Positions 7,758 to 16,830 of a stretch of DNA of 64,000 bases are shown here, one piece after another. A program made the translations under genes and the position numbers. Each line of letters begins with the position of its first letter. Positions within the stretch are counted from its first letter, which is position 1. The DNA comes from Kribbella sp. NBC_00382 (lineage in GTDB: Bacteria; Actinomycetota; Actinomycetes; Propionibacteriales; Kribbellaceae). The stretch spans positions 372,001 through 436,000 of the forward strand of contig NZ_CP107954.1 in the NCBI RefSeq assembly GCF_036067295.1, read 5' to 3'. The notes below the pieces were generated by a model. The model searched no databases. It saw only the letters and a list, made by a program, of their open reading frames with translations, and was not told where the DNA came from.

Positions 7758-9545
7758 TTGCGTGCGTTATCGCGCTTCACCATGCCGATGGCTCTGTCTG
7801 CCGTCATCTTCACCGCGACCGTCCCGGCAACGGCGGCCGGCAGTTCCATTGCCGCCGAACCGGCCGATTCCATCACTGTCGCGCACACTGTGACGACCGA
7901 GGGGGTCAGCCGGACGTTCCTGGGGCGGATTCCCGTCCAGGGCGCGACCCAGGTCGAGCCGATCGCGGCCTCGGGCCCGACCCAGCAGGTCGACAAGGCC
8001 ATCGCGGCTTCGGCAGATGGCCGGCAGGTCGTCTTCTCGCAGGCAGGGACGAGCCTGTGGACGGTCTGGATCGTGCCGTCCGCGCAGCCGGTGAAGATCC
8101 TTGACGGCGCGACCGGGATCGCCGCGAAGTCCTGGTCACCTGACGGCACCCGGATCGCCTTCGAATCCGGGCAGAACGGCACCTCCTGCGTCGACCTCGT
8201 CGCTGCGACCGGTGGCGCGACGGTCCGCGTCGGCTGCAACCTGGCGGCGCCGTCCTGGCTGCCCGACAACCAGACGCTGATCGTCAAGGACCAGCTGACC
8301 GGCAAGCTGCAGCGCGTCCAGGCGAAGGCGGCCGGCACGGTCCTGACCACGTACGCCGGTACCGAGCTGGCGCAGCACCCGGTCGCATCCCCGGACGGCC
8401 TGTGGATCGCTTACTTCAAGAACACCTCCGTGAACGTGCTCCCGGTGGCCGGCGGCACGCCCGTACCCGCTCCGGCCGTCGGCACGAGCGGTGAGTCGAT
8501 CAGCTGGGCGAAGTCCAACCTCCTGCTCGTCACCCGCCGGACCGCGACGGGAAGCACCCTCCAGCAGATCCCGGTCAACGACGGACGGCCGCAGACGAAC
8601 GCCGAGCTGTTCGAGCCGGCGGCCGGGGAACTGGTCGAGTCTGCCGTCCTGCAGGGTCCGCGTCTCACCATCAAGCCGACCACGGCCGCCGTCGGCGCGA
8701 ACCTGTCGGTGCCCTTCGACACCACCGGGCTCGTCAGCCCCTCCGTGACGTGTGAGTTCGACGGAGTGAAGACGGCGCCTTGCCCGGCATCGCCCTTCAC
8801 AAAGTCCGGCGTCGCGGCCGGCCAGCACGTGCTGCGGATCTTTGCGGTCGAGCAGGGCGGACGCGGTACGGAGGCAGTTCGCTGGCTCAACGTCGACACC
8901 GCGCTGCCGACCGTCAAGCTCACCGGTACCGCGTTCGACGTGACCAAGGCAGCCACCGCCACGGTCACCTACGCGGGGACGGACAACACCGGCATCGGCT
9001 CGTACGACGTCCGCTACCGGATCGCACCGACCGCGGGAGCCTTCGGCGCCTACGCAACGATCAAGTCCGGTACGACGGCCACCTCCGTCGCGATCGGCCT
9101 CGCCGCAGGCTACGAGTACTGCGTCTCGGTCCGGACCCGCGACATCGCCGGCAACCTGTCCGCGTGGACCGCTGACCGCTGCTTCTCCAGGCCGTCGGAC
9201 GACCGCCTGATGGCAGCGGCCAAGGGCTGGGTCCGGGCGAGCAATAGCGCGTACTACCTCGGAACCGCGACCACCACCAAGGCGGCGGGCATCTCCGTCT
9301 CCCGCAGCGTGCAGGCGAAGCGCCTGTTCCTGATCGCGACCAAGTGCGCGACGTGCGGCAGCCTGAACGTCTTCTACAACGGCAAGTCCGTCGGCTCGGT
9401 CAACCTCTACAAGGCCACCACCGAGTACCAGGCCATCGTGCCGATGCCGGTACCGGCGACCTTCCTCACCGGATCGGTCCTGCTGACCACCCGGGTAGCC
9501 GGCAAGGTCTACCAGGTCGACGGCCTCGCCGTCCGTCGTACCTGA
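7758..9545 (+). CDS. Secreted beta-propeller (PD40/TolB-like) and Ig/FN3-domain protein
   Basis: The 595-residue protein has an N-terminal signal peptide (MRALSRFTMPMALSAVIF, cleavage after ATAAG-like residues). About residues 70-260 hold repeated SPDGTRIAF/SPDGLWIAY/SADGRQVVF motifs of a PD40-type propeller. An Ig/FN3-like region (about 295-480) follows, then a C-terminal beta domain with a CATC motif that may form a disulfide. The TTG start at 7758 is preferred over ATG at 7782 because TAGGGG lies 5 bp upstream and it completes the signal peptide. Probably extracellular; function unknown. A strong hairpin follows the stop. Confidence 0.75.
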   Translation: MRALSRFTMPMALSAVIFTATVPATAAGSSIAAEPADSITVAHTVTTEGVSRTFLGRIPVQGATQVEPIAASGPTQQVDKAIAASADGRQVVFSQAGTSLWTVWIVPSAQPVKILDGATGIAAKSWSPDGTRIAFESGQNGTSCVDLVAATGGATVRVGCNLAAPSWLPDNQTLIVKDQLTGKLQRVQAKAAGTVLTTYAGTELAQHPVASPDGLWIAYFKNTSVNVLPVAGGTPVPAPAVGTSGESISWAKSNLLLVTRRTATGSTLQQIPVNDGRPQTNAELFEPAAGELVESAVLQGPRLTIKPTTAAVGANLSVPFDTTGLVSPSVTCEFDGVKTAPCPASPFTKSGVAAGQHVLRIFAVEQGGRGTEAVRWLNVDTALPTVKLTGTAFDVTKAATATVTYAGTDNTGIGSYDVRYRIAPTAGAFGAYATIKSGTTATSVAIGLAAGYEYCVSVRTRDIAGNLSAWTADRCFSRPSDDRLMAAAKGWVRASNSAYYLGTATTTKAAGISVSRSVQAKRLFLIATKCATCGSLNVFYNGKSVGSVNLYKATTEYQAIVPMPVPATFLTGSVLLTTRVAGKVYQVDGLAVRRT

Positions 9546-9552
9546 GCAACCA

Positions 9553-9596
9553 ATGCGAAGGCCCGCCCCCAGCACTTAGGGGGCGGGCCTTCGCAT
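9553..9596. terminator. Perfect 18-bp stem bidirectional terminator
   Basis: Arms 9553-9570 and 9579-9596 are exact reverse complements, with an 8-base loop (AGCACTTA). It sits between the stops of two convergent genes (9545 plus, 9602 minus) and so can serve both. No U-tract. Confidence 0.85.
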
Positions 9597-9601
9597 GAAG
9601 A

Positions 9602-10795
9602 TCAGTAAGCGGGCTGCGACGGATCGATCTGGTCGACCCACGCCACCACACCGCCGCCGACGTGCACCGCGTTGGCGAAGCCGGCGGCCTTGACGATGGC
9701 GAGCACCTCAGCGGAGCGGACGCCGGACTTGCAGTGGAAGACCAGCTGCTTGTCCTGCGGGAGCTTCTCGAGGGCGACCCCGGTCTGGAAGTCGGCCTTC
9801 GGGATCAGCACCGAGCCCGGGATCCGGTTGATCTCGTACTCGTTCGGCTCCCGGACGTCGATCAGCTGGAAGTCCTTCTCGCCGTTGTCCTTGAGCTTGA
9901 TCCACTCGCTCAGCGTCTTCACCGAGATGGTCGAGCCGACGGCCGCGTCGGCCGCCTCCTCGGTCAGCGCGCCGCAGAAGTTCTCGTAGTCGATCAGCTC
10001 GGTGACGGTCGGGTTCTCGCCGCAGATCGCGCAGTTCGGGTCCTTGCGGACCTTCAGCGCGCGCCAGTTCAGGTCGAGCGCCTCGTAGATGTTCAGCCGG
10101 CCGAGCGACACGTCGCCGATCCCGGTGAGCAGCTTGATCGCCTCGGTCACCTGAGCAGCGCCGACGGACGCGCACAGCACGCCCAGTACGCCGCCTTCGG
10201 CGCAGGACGGAACCATGCCGGGTGGCGGCGGCTCGGGGTACAGGCAGCGGTAGCAGGGACCGTGCTCGGCCCAGAAGACGCTGATCTGGCCGTCGAAGCG
10301 GAAGATCGAGCCCCAGACGTAGGGCTTGCCGAGCAGTACCGCGGCGTCGTTCACCAGGTACCGGGTGGCGAAGTTGTCGGTGCCGTCGACGATCAGGTCG
10401 TACTGCTCGAAGATCTCGAAGACGTTGTCGTTGTCCAGCCGGGTCTCGTGCAGGACGACGTTCGTGTTCGGGTTGGTCTCGAGGATCGACTCCTTGGCCG
10501 ACTGCGCCTTGGACTTCCCGACGTCGGACTGGCCGTGGATGATCTGACGCTGCAGGTTCGACTCGTCGACGGTGTCGAACTCGACGATGCCGAGCGTGCC
10601 GACCCCGGCCGCGGCCAGGTACAGCAGCGCGGGGCTGCCCAGGCCGCCGGCGCCGATCACCAGCACCTTGGCGTTCTTCAGCCGCTTCTGGCCGGCCATC
10701 CCGACCTCGGGAATGATCAGGTGCCGTGAATACCGGCGGACCTCGTCGATGGTCAGCTCGTCGGCCGGCTCGACCAGCGGTGGCAGCTGTGGCAC
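9602..10795 (-). CDS. moeZ: Adenylyltransferase/sulfurtransferase MoeZ (ThiF-rhodanese fusion)
   Basis: The 397-residue fusion activates the C-terminus of ubiquitin-like sulfur carriers (MoaD, CysO, ThiS type) by adenylation and then thiolates it. The N-terminal ThiF/MoeB domain has GAGGLG (48-53) and SNLQRQIIHG. Its zinc cysteines are CYRC and CAIC. The C-terminal rhodanese domain has the active loop CKSGVR near residue 370. The GTG start at 10795 is preceded by GAGGAG at 7 bases; in-frame codons upstream have no such site. Actinobacteria place this gene (Rv3206c in M. tuberculosis) in the same block as the TetR/DUF3107/DEAD genes to its right. Confidence 0.92.
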   Translation of the reverse strand: MPQLPPLVEPADELTIDEVRRYSRHLIIPEVGMAGQKRLKNAKVLVIGAGGLGSPALLYLAAAGVGTLGIVEFDTVDESNLQRQIIHGQSDVGKSKAQSAKESILETNPNTNVVLHETRLDNDNVFEIFEQYDLIVDGTDNFATRYLVNDAAVLLGKPYVWGSIFRFDGQISVFWAEHGPCYRCLYPEPPPPGMVPSCAEGGVLGVLCASVGAAQVTEAIKLLTGIGDVSLGRLNIYEALDLNWRALKVRKDPNCAICGENPTVTELIDYENFCGALTEEAADAAVGSTISVKTLSEWIKLKDNGEKDFQLIDVREPNEYEINRIPGSVLIPKADFQTGVALEKLPQDKQLVFHCKSGVRSAEVLAIVKAAGFANAVHVGGGVVAWVDQIDPSQPAY

Positions 10796-10886
10796 GTGAC
10801 ACTCCTCGTCAGCGGGAAACTTCGCGGAACTCCGGATACAACCCTTCGTTCCTCCTCCATGTTCCCGCACCGCCCCAAGGCAGGCC

Positions 10887-10913
10887 CGCAGGGTCCGCAT
10901 GCCGGACCCTGCG
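10887..10913 (-). terminator. Terminator after the first secreted hydrolase gene
   Basis: Perfect 11-bp stem CGCAGGGTCCG/CGGACCCTGCG with a 5-base loop, 9 bases beyond the stop at 10922 on the minus strand. No U-tract. Confidence 0.7.
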
Positions 10914-10921
10914 TCTCAAAC

Positions 10922-13660
10922 TCAGTCGTCGTCCGTGATCGTGCCGGTCGCGGTGGCCGGCACCCCGAGATCGGCGCCGATGACCTCCAGCAGGGTGACG
11001 GTGAAGGTCTCGGTGGGTTCCTTCACCTTGTCGTCGACCAGCTCGGCCACCAGCTCACCAGTGATCTCACCTGGCTCGAGCGCGCCGTAGACGTCCCGGA
11101 ACGGCTGGCCCGAGCTCTCGTCGCCAGGTGCCCGGTAGTCCTTCCGGGCCAGCGCCGCACCGTCCTTCAACTCACCCCGCAGATAGATGTACTTGTCGCT
11201 CGGCGCGGACAGCTTCAGCCGGAACGCCAACTGCCCCGCGTTCTCGGCCGCCGTCACCGGCAGCACGGTCAGCGCCGGGGCCGGATCGTCGTCGAGCACC
11301 TCGATGTTGCCGAACGAGCTGCCCAGCTGCGCCTCGGTCGGCACCGACAGGACCAGGCTGACGAAGTGGTCATAGCTGTCCCGGGTGTTGCCCGTGACAG
11401 TCACCTTCAGCTGTTTCCTGGTCTGGCCCGGCTTGAAGACGAGGTCGTGCGCAACAGGCGCCTCGTCGCCGTTCGACTCTGCGTGCACCGTCACCGGCCG
11501 CACGCTCGGCCTCGACAGCGTCACCGCGATGTCGTAGGTCTTGACCTTGTCACCTTCCACCACCTTGCCAACGCTGGACGCCGACAGTTGCGGGAGCCGG
11601 GTCGGCGCCGACCTGCCGAGCCCCGGAGTGGAGAACGCCAGATCGCTGAGGAACACCGAGCCCTTCGCGACCTTGTCGGTGCGCAGCTCGATCGAGCGGA
11701 CGTCGCGCAGGTCGATCCCCTTCAGCAGACTGGTCGGGATCCGTACCGTCCGCAGCAAGTTCTTCGGCAACCCAGCGGTACCGGCCGCGCCCGGCAGTCG
11801 CACCAGCGCATCGCTGACCGCCGACACAGGTACGTCGACCTTCCGCCCACGCCCATCGACCATCCGCACGGTCAGATCCAGCTTGGACGCGCTCGCCGGG
11901 TCAGGAGCAGCCCGGAAGGTCAGCGCGGAGTACTTGCGCACATCCCGCTGAGCAGCGGTGAGGCCGACCTCGAGCACACCGTTCGTCCCCGTCCAGTCCA
12001 GCTTGGTGACCGCCGTGGTCTGTGCGGTGGACGCGAACCAGGCCTCGACCCAGTGCGGCGAATCGGACGGTGTCTGAGTCTCCACGCACGTGGCAGGGGC
12101 CTTCTCAGCGTCTGGCCTGCGCGTCCCCGCACAGACCGAGGCCGTGGCTTTGCCCGTCACGGGCAGCGCCTTGTCGAGGCGGTTCACATCGAGCCGGCCG
12201 GCCGCCTGCGACACAACCCGTACTACGGCCCGCCCGGCCGACGCCGGATGCGCATTGGACCCGTCGAGCAGCGGCAGCAGCTTGGTCTCATGACCGAGCT
12301 GCAACCGGAAGAACCCCGCGATGTACGCCGTACCGACCGCCTGCTGCTCCTTCGCGGTCAACCGGCCCGCGTACTCGCTTCCGCAGGGCCGGCCCTTCGG
12401 GTTCTCGGGATCCGTGTACTCCCAGTCGTCGATCGACGGCGCGACCGACTGACCCGGAGTCCACTCGGTGTTGAAGAAGTTGTGGTTGGCGCCCATTACC
12501 AACACGGTCGAGCGGGCGGCGGGGTCGCCCGTCACGGAGTACCGGGTGTCGTCGTAGAACTTCTGGCCCTGCAGGTCGGAGACGTCGCCGTCGCAGTACG
12601 GCAGGATGACGCTCATCGCGACGCCGGGCACCGTGGCGCGGGCGAAGTCGGTCGGGGCGAGCGGCAGGACCGCACGGATCCCGTACTTCCCACCACGATC
12701 GGCGTTGAGCACAGCCGCCCGAGCGACACCTTCGCCGCCGCGGGAGTGGCCCATCAGGCCGATGTTCGTGAAGTCGATCCGGCCGACGAACTTGCGGCCG
12801 AACGGTCCGCTACCGACGGTCGCCCACTTCTTCCACAGGTGGAGGTGATCGAGGATCAGTTCGGCGCGCGCCTGCGCACCCTGGTCGAAGCTCCGGCTGT
12901 CCCAGCCGTTGATCGCGTTCGAGCTGATCGAGACGACCTGGTAGCCATGGCCGGCGAGCGCCTCAGCCGGACCGTCGTACCCGCGATAGCTAGGGACCGG
13001 TTTCTGCCCCTTCGCGCACGGCCAAGGAATTTCGGGGTCGCCCGCATCGCCATAGCAGGACTCGTGCCGGCCATGCAGGAAGATCACCAGCGGCCTGGTA
13101 CCGATCGCGCCCCGAGGTGAGTAGACCTTGCCTGCGATCTCGGACTTGTGCCCCAGCCCCGGCAGGTACACAGCCTCATCACCGAGGTTGTACTCCGCGG
13201 TGTCCACCTGGTACTTCCCAGCCGCACCCGGATCGACCGCCAGCTTCGGGCCGAGCGGCGCGTTCAGCCAGTACTTGTCCGTCGCCCCACCGGCCAGACT
13301 CTTGCTCTGCTTGCCGAGTTGGTCACCCGACCAGGCCAGCCGGACGTCCTGGGCGTTGCGCAGCGCCGGATCGGGGCTGGTCAGCCAGAGCGTGCGCTGG
13401 TCGGGCGACAGCTTCGCCGGCCCGACCGGTACACCGTCCACAGCGATCAGCGGCAGCGCGTCGCGCTTCGGCGCCGGCGCATCGAGATGCAGCGTCACCC
13501 GGTAGCCGCCGGCCACCGGAAGCACCTGCCAGTTCTTGCCTTGGGCAACTGAATTGCCGGGCGACGGCGGCGCGGCCTGCGCCGTACCCGCCGGGACGAG
13601 CAGCGCCCCCGCGATCAGCGTCGCCGCGAGTACCAACCCCGAACTTCTGAATCCGCGCAC
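10922..13660 (-). CDS. Secreted alpha/beta hydrolase with C-terminal Calx-beta-like domains (copy 1)
   Basis: This 912-residue protein has a signal peptide (MRGFRSSGLVLAATLIAG... ending ...TAQAA). The alpha/beta hydrolase domain (about residues 150-480) has the PLVIFLHGRH oxyanion strand and the nucleophile elbow GHSRGG (Ser 306). Asp is probably in PYCDGDVSD and His in GANHNFFN. The C-terminal third is beta-rich: repeated patterns ending in DDDPAPAL and TGTITDDD, with TFTVTL, are typical of Calx-beta calcium-binding modules. Likely a secreted esterase, lipase or peptidase-like enzyme; substrate unknown. It is a tandem paralogue of the gene at 13827 and is followed by its own terminator. Confidence 0.8.
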   Translation of the reverse strand: MRGFRSSGLVLAATLIAGALLVPAGTAQAAPPSPGNSVAQGKNWQVLPVAGGYRVTLHLDAPAPKRDALPLIAVDGVPVGPAKLSPDQRTLWLTSPDPALRNAQDVRLAWSGDQLGKQSKSLAGGATDKYWLNAPLGPKLAVDPGAAGKYQVDTAEYNLGDEAVYLPGLGHKSEIAGKVYSPRGAIGTRPLVIFLHGRHESCYGDAGDPEIPWPCAKGQKPVPSYRGYDGPAEALAGHGYQVVSISSNAINGWDSRSFDQGAQARAELILDHLHLWKKWATVGSGPFGRKFVGRIDFTNIGLMGHSRGGEGVARAAVLNADRGGKYGIRAVLPLAPTDFARATVPGVAMSVILPYCDGDVSDLQGQKFYDDTRYSVTGDPAARSTVLVMGANHNFFNTEWTPGQSVAPSIDDWEYTDPENPKGRPCGSEYAGRLTAKEQQAVGTAYIAGFFRLQLGHETKLLPLLDGSNAHPASAGRAVVRVVSQAAGRLDVNRLDKALPVTGKATASVCAGTRRPDAEKAPATCVETQTPSDSPHWVEAWFASTAQTTAVTKLDWTGTNGVLEVGLTAAQRDVRKYSALTFRAAPDPASASKLDLTVRMVDGRGRKVDVPVSAVSDALVRLPGAAGTAGLPKNLLRTVRIPTSLLKGIDLRDVRSIELRTDKVAKGSVFLSDLAFSTPGLGRSAPTRLPQLSASSVGKVVEGDKVKTYDIAVTLSRPSVRPVTVHAESNGDEAPVAHDLVFKPGQTRKQLKVTVTGNTRDSYDHFVSLVLSVPTEAQLGSSFGNIEVLDDDPAPALTVLPVTAAENAGQLAFRLKLSAPSDKYIYLRGELKDGAALARKDYRAPGDESSGQPFRDVYGALEPGEITGELVAELVDDKVKEPTETFTVTLLEVIGADLGVPATATGTITDDD

Positions 13661-13773
13661 AGTGCACCCCTCCGTCGGCAGCCCCAGATCTCAGCCAAGG
13701 GCATCCTGGCAAATCCGAAGGGTCATCGCGCCCGGTGGCCTCAACCGGCCGGAAGAAGGCCCGCATACCGGAA

Positions 13774-13810
13774 GGCGGCGCCCACCCTTTGGGAGGTGGT
13801 GGACGCCGCC
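13774..13810 (-). terminator. Terminator after the second secreted hydrolase gene
   Basis: A 13-bp stem with one mismatch (arms 13774-13786 and 13798-13810) lies 17 bases beyond the stop at 13827 on the minus strand. It separates the two tandem hydrolase genes, which therefore probably have separate transcripts. Confidence 0.65.
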
Positions 13811-13826
13811 GGTTCGGTGGGGTCGG

Positions 13827-16592
13827 TCAGTCGTTGTCGGTGATGGTTCCGGTCAGGGTGACCGGGACCTTGTAGTCGACGCCCTCGACCGAGACCACGG
13901 TGACGCCGAAGGTCTCGGTGGGTTCCTTGACCTTGTCGTCGATCAGCTTGACCTCGATGTCGGCGGCCGTCTGGCCGGGCTCGATCTGGCCGTAGACGGA
14001 GGTGATCGGGTCCTGGGTGCCGTCATCGTCCGGCGCGCTGAAGTCCTTGCGGATCACCGCGGTGCCGCTCTTCAGGTCAGCACCGATCCAGACGAACTTG
14101 TCGCTCGGCGCGGACAGCTTGAGCGGGAACTTGATCGTGCCCGCGTTCTCGGCCGCCGTCGCCGAACCGATCGTCAAGGTCGGCGTCGGGTCGTCGTCGA
14201 TCACCTCGGCGTTGCCGATGGACTGCCCGAGCAGTGCGTCGTGCGGCACCGACAGCACCAGGCCGAAGGGGGTGTCGTAGCTGTCCCGGGTGTTGCCCGT
14301 GACCGCTACGGTCACCTTCTGCTTGGTCTGACCAGGCTTGAAGACCAGGTGCTTGGCGATCGACGTGACCGCCGGGGAGTCGCTGTTCGCCTCGGCGTAC
14401 ACGGTGATCGGGCGGATGCTCGGCCGTGACAGCGTCACCCAGAAGTCGACGTTCTTGACGCCCGAGTTGCCCTCCTGGATCTTGCCCACGTTGGAGGCCG
14501 ACACCTGCGGCAGCGTCGACGGCGCCGACAGGCCGAGCCCGGCGGTGGCGAACGCCAGGTCGCTGACGAACACCGAGCCGCTCGCGACCTTGTCGGTCGC
14601 CAGCTCGATCGCCCGGACGTCGCGCAGGTCGATCCCCTTCAGCGAGCTGGTCGGGATCCGTACGGTCCGCAGCAGGTTCTTCGGCAGACCGCTGTCATGG
14701 GCTCCCGGCATCCGCAGCAGCGCATCACTGACCGCCGACACCGGTACTACGGCCTTGCGGCCATGCCCGTCGACCACCCGGACGCTCAGATCCGTCTTGG
14801 GTGCACCCGACGGGTCGGGAGTCGCCCGGAAGGTCAGCGCGGAGTACCGGCGAACGTCCCGCTGGTAGGCGCTGAGCTTGATCCGTACGACGCCGTTCTT
14901 GCCGGTCCAGGTGACCTTGGTGACCGCCGTGGTCGGCGTCTTCGAGGCGAGGTACGCCGTGACCCAGTGCGGCGAGTCCGAACCGTTGTCCGTCTTGAGG
15001 CAAGCGGGAACAGCAGCAGCACGTTGCGTGGCCTCGTCGACCCCGCCACACACAACCGCCTTGGCGCTGCCCGTGACCGAGCCCTTCGGCAACGCTGCGT
15101 CGAGCTTGTTCACGTCACGCCGCGACGCCACCGGAGCCTGCGAAACGACCCGCACGACGGCCTTGCCGGCCGAAGCGGGGTGCGCGTTCGACCCGTCGAG
15201 CAGCGGGAGAAGCTTGGTCTCGTGTCCCAGCTGCAGCCGGAAGAAGCCGGCCACATAGGCAGTACCGACAGCCTGTTGCTGCTTCGGCGTCAACCGGCCC
15301 GCGTACTTCGCACCACACGGCGCGGCCTTGTCGTTGTCGCTGAACCAGTCGTCGTTCGACGGCGCGACCGACTGGCCCGGAGTCCATTCGGTGTTGAAGA
15401 AGTTGTGGTTCGCCCCGAGGACCGTGACGGTCGAGCGGGTCGCGGCGTCGCCGGTCACGGAGTACCGGGTGTCGTCGTAGAACTTCTGCCCCTGCAGATC
15501 GGAGACGTCGCCGTCGCAGTACGGCAGGATGACGCTCATCGCGACACCGGGCACAGTGGCCCGGGCGAAGTCGGTCGGGGCGAGCGGCAGGACCGCGCGG
15601 ATCCCGTACTTCCCTCCGCGATCCGCGTTGAGCACCGCCGCACGCGCGACACCCTCGCCACCGCGCGAGTGACCCATCAGGCCGATGTTGTTGAGGTCGA
15701 CCTTGCCGACGAACTTCTTGCCGAACGGGCCGCCGCCGACCGTGGACCACTTCTTCCACAGGTCGAGGTGGTCGAGGATCAGCTCGGCCCGAGCCTGCGC
15801 GCCGGTGTCGAAGACGCCGCCGTCGTAGGCGTTGATCGCGTTGGCGCTGATCGAGACGACCTGGTAGCCGTTACTGGCGAGCGCCTTCGCCGGACCGTCG
15901 TACCCCTTGTAGCTGGGGATCGGCTTCTCACCCTTGGCACAAGGCCACGGCTTGGTGGGCTCTTCGGTCGCGTCGCCGTAACAGACCGAGTGACGGCCGT
16001 GCAGGAAGATCACCAGCGGCCGCTTGCCGGCCGCGCCCTTCGGCGAGTAGACCTTGCCGACGACCTCTGACTTCTCGCCGAGCCCGGGCAGGTAGACCGC
16101 CTGGTCGCCCAGGTTGTACTCCGCCGTCTCGACCGCATATTTGCCGGTGGCACCGGGATCGACGGCCAGCTTCGGGCCGAGTGGTGCCTTCAGCCAGTCC
16201 TTGTCGGTGGTCGCGCCACCGGCCAGGCTCTTGCTCTTCTTCCCGTCGTTCCGGCCCAGATCCCCCGACCAGACCAGCTCGACGTTCTTTGCCTGGAGCA
16301 ACGACGGGTCGGCGCTGACCAGCGAGACGGTGCGCTGGTCCGCGGACTGCGTCGCCACCCCCACCGGCTCACCGTTCACCGCGATCAGCGGCAGCGCGTT
16401 GCGCATCGGCGCCGGCGCGTCCAGCCGCAACGTCACCTGATAGCCGTCGGCTACCGGGCGTACCGTCCAATTCTTGCCTTGGGCAACTGATTGCCCTGGC
16501 TCCGGCGGCGCGGCGTGCGCCGGCCCCACCGGGGAAAGCAGCGCTCCACCGAGCAGCGCGACAGCCATCCCCGCTCTTCCGAATACCCGCAC
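13827..16592 (-). CDS. Secreted alpha/beta hydrolase with C-terminal Calx-beta-like domains (copy 2)
   Basis: The 921-residue paralogue of the gene at 10922 has the same order: signal peptide (MRVFGRAGMAVALLGGALLS, then AHAA), hydrolase domain with GHSRGG (Ser 309), CDGD and NHNFFN, then beta-rich modules with IDDDPTPTL and TGTITDND. Over an 81-residue block starting at NIGLMGHSRGG the two proteins are identical, while the flanks diverge clearly. Probably exported and cell-surface or extracellular; Ca-dependent stability is an inference from the Calx-beta-like modules. A long palindrome lies about 80-110 bp upstream of the start. Confidence 0.8.
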   Translation of the reverse strand: MRVFGRAGMAVALLGGALLSPVGPAHAAPPEPGQSVAQGKNWTVRPVADGYQVTLRLDAPAPMRNALPLIAVNGEPVGVATQSADQRTVSLVSADPSLLQAKNVELVWSGDLGRNDGKKSKSLAGGATTDKDWLKAPLGPKLAVDPGATGKYAVETAEYNLGDQAVYLPGLGEKSEVVGKVYSPKGAAGKRPLVIFLHGRHSVCYGDATEEPTKPWPCAKGEKPIPSYKGYDGPAKALASNGYQVVSISANAINAYDGGVFDTGAQARAELILDHLDLWKKWSTVGGGPFGKKFVGKVDLNNIGLMGHSRGGEGVARAAVLNADRGGKYGIRAVLPLAPTDFARATVPGVAMSVILPYCDGDVSDLQGQKFYDDTRYSVTGDAATRSTVTVLGANHNFFNTEWTPGQSVAPSNDDWFSDNDKAAPCGAKYAGRLTPKQQQAVGTAYVAGFFRLQLGHETKLLPLLDGSNAHPASAGKAVVRVVSQAPVASRRDVNKLDAALPKGSVTGSAKAVVCGGVDEATQRAAAVPACLKTDNGSDSPHWVTAYLASKTPTTAVTKVTWTGKNGVVRIKLSAYQRDVRRYSALTFRATPDPSGAPKTDLSVRVVDGHGRKAVVPVSAVSDALLRMPGAHDSGLPKNLLRTVRIPTSSLKGIDLRDVRAIELATDKVASGSVFVSDLAFATAGLGLSAPSTLPQVSASNVGKIQEGNSGVKNVDFWVTLSRPSIRPITVYAEANSDSPAVTSIAKHLVFKPGQTKQKVTVAVTGNTRDSYDTPFGLVLSVPHDALLGQSIGNAEVIDDDPTPTLTIGSATAAENAGTIKFPLKLSAPSDKFVWIGADLKSGTAVIRKDFSAPDDDGTQDPITSVYGQIEPGQTAADIEVKLIDDKVKEPTETFGVTVVSVEGVDYKVPVTLTGTITDND

Positions 16593-16672
16593 AGCGGTCC
16601 TCTCGTCAGCAGACAGATCACCTCGACTGACTCCCGGCTTTGGCGGCAGGTTGTCGAGTTCGGCGAAATCGG

Positions 16673-16702
16673 CAGAAGATCATCCCTGGGGATGATCTTC
16701 TG
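16673..16702. promoter_or_regulatory. 30-bp near-perfect palindrome upstream of secreted hydrolase copy 2
   Basis: CAGAAGATCATCCC (16673-16686) and GGGATGATCTTCTG (16689-16702) are exact reverse complements around a 2-base centre. It lies 81 bp upstream of the 16592 start and 129 bp beyond the 16831 stop, both on the minus strand. It could be the terminator of the upstream gene or an operator for the hydrolase. A second palindrome, CAGTCG-T-CGACTG, is at 16759-16771. Nothing else is visible in 16593-16830. Confidence 0.5.
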
Positions 16703-16830
16703 GCCCCCGGCCTGCTACCTGAGTCGGTACCCCCGGCCGTGCCGAACTGTTCGTACGTCAGTCGTCGACTGCCAATAGTGCGGGCTGATCGCCCTGCGAA
16801 TGTGAGGATCTGATGGCAGGTTGATTGCAG

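Noticed and set aside
10796..13120. 774-codon plus-strand frame opposite secreted hydrolase copy 1
   Set aside because: Antisense shadow of a gene with signal peptide, catalytic motifs and a full-length paralogue.
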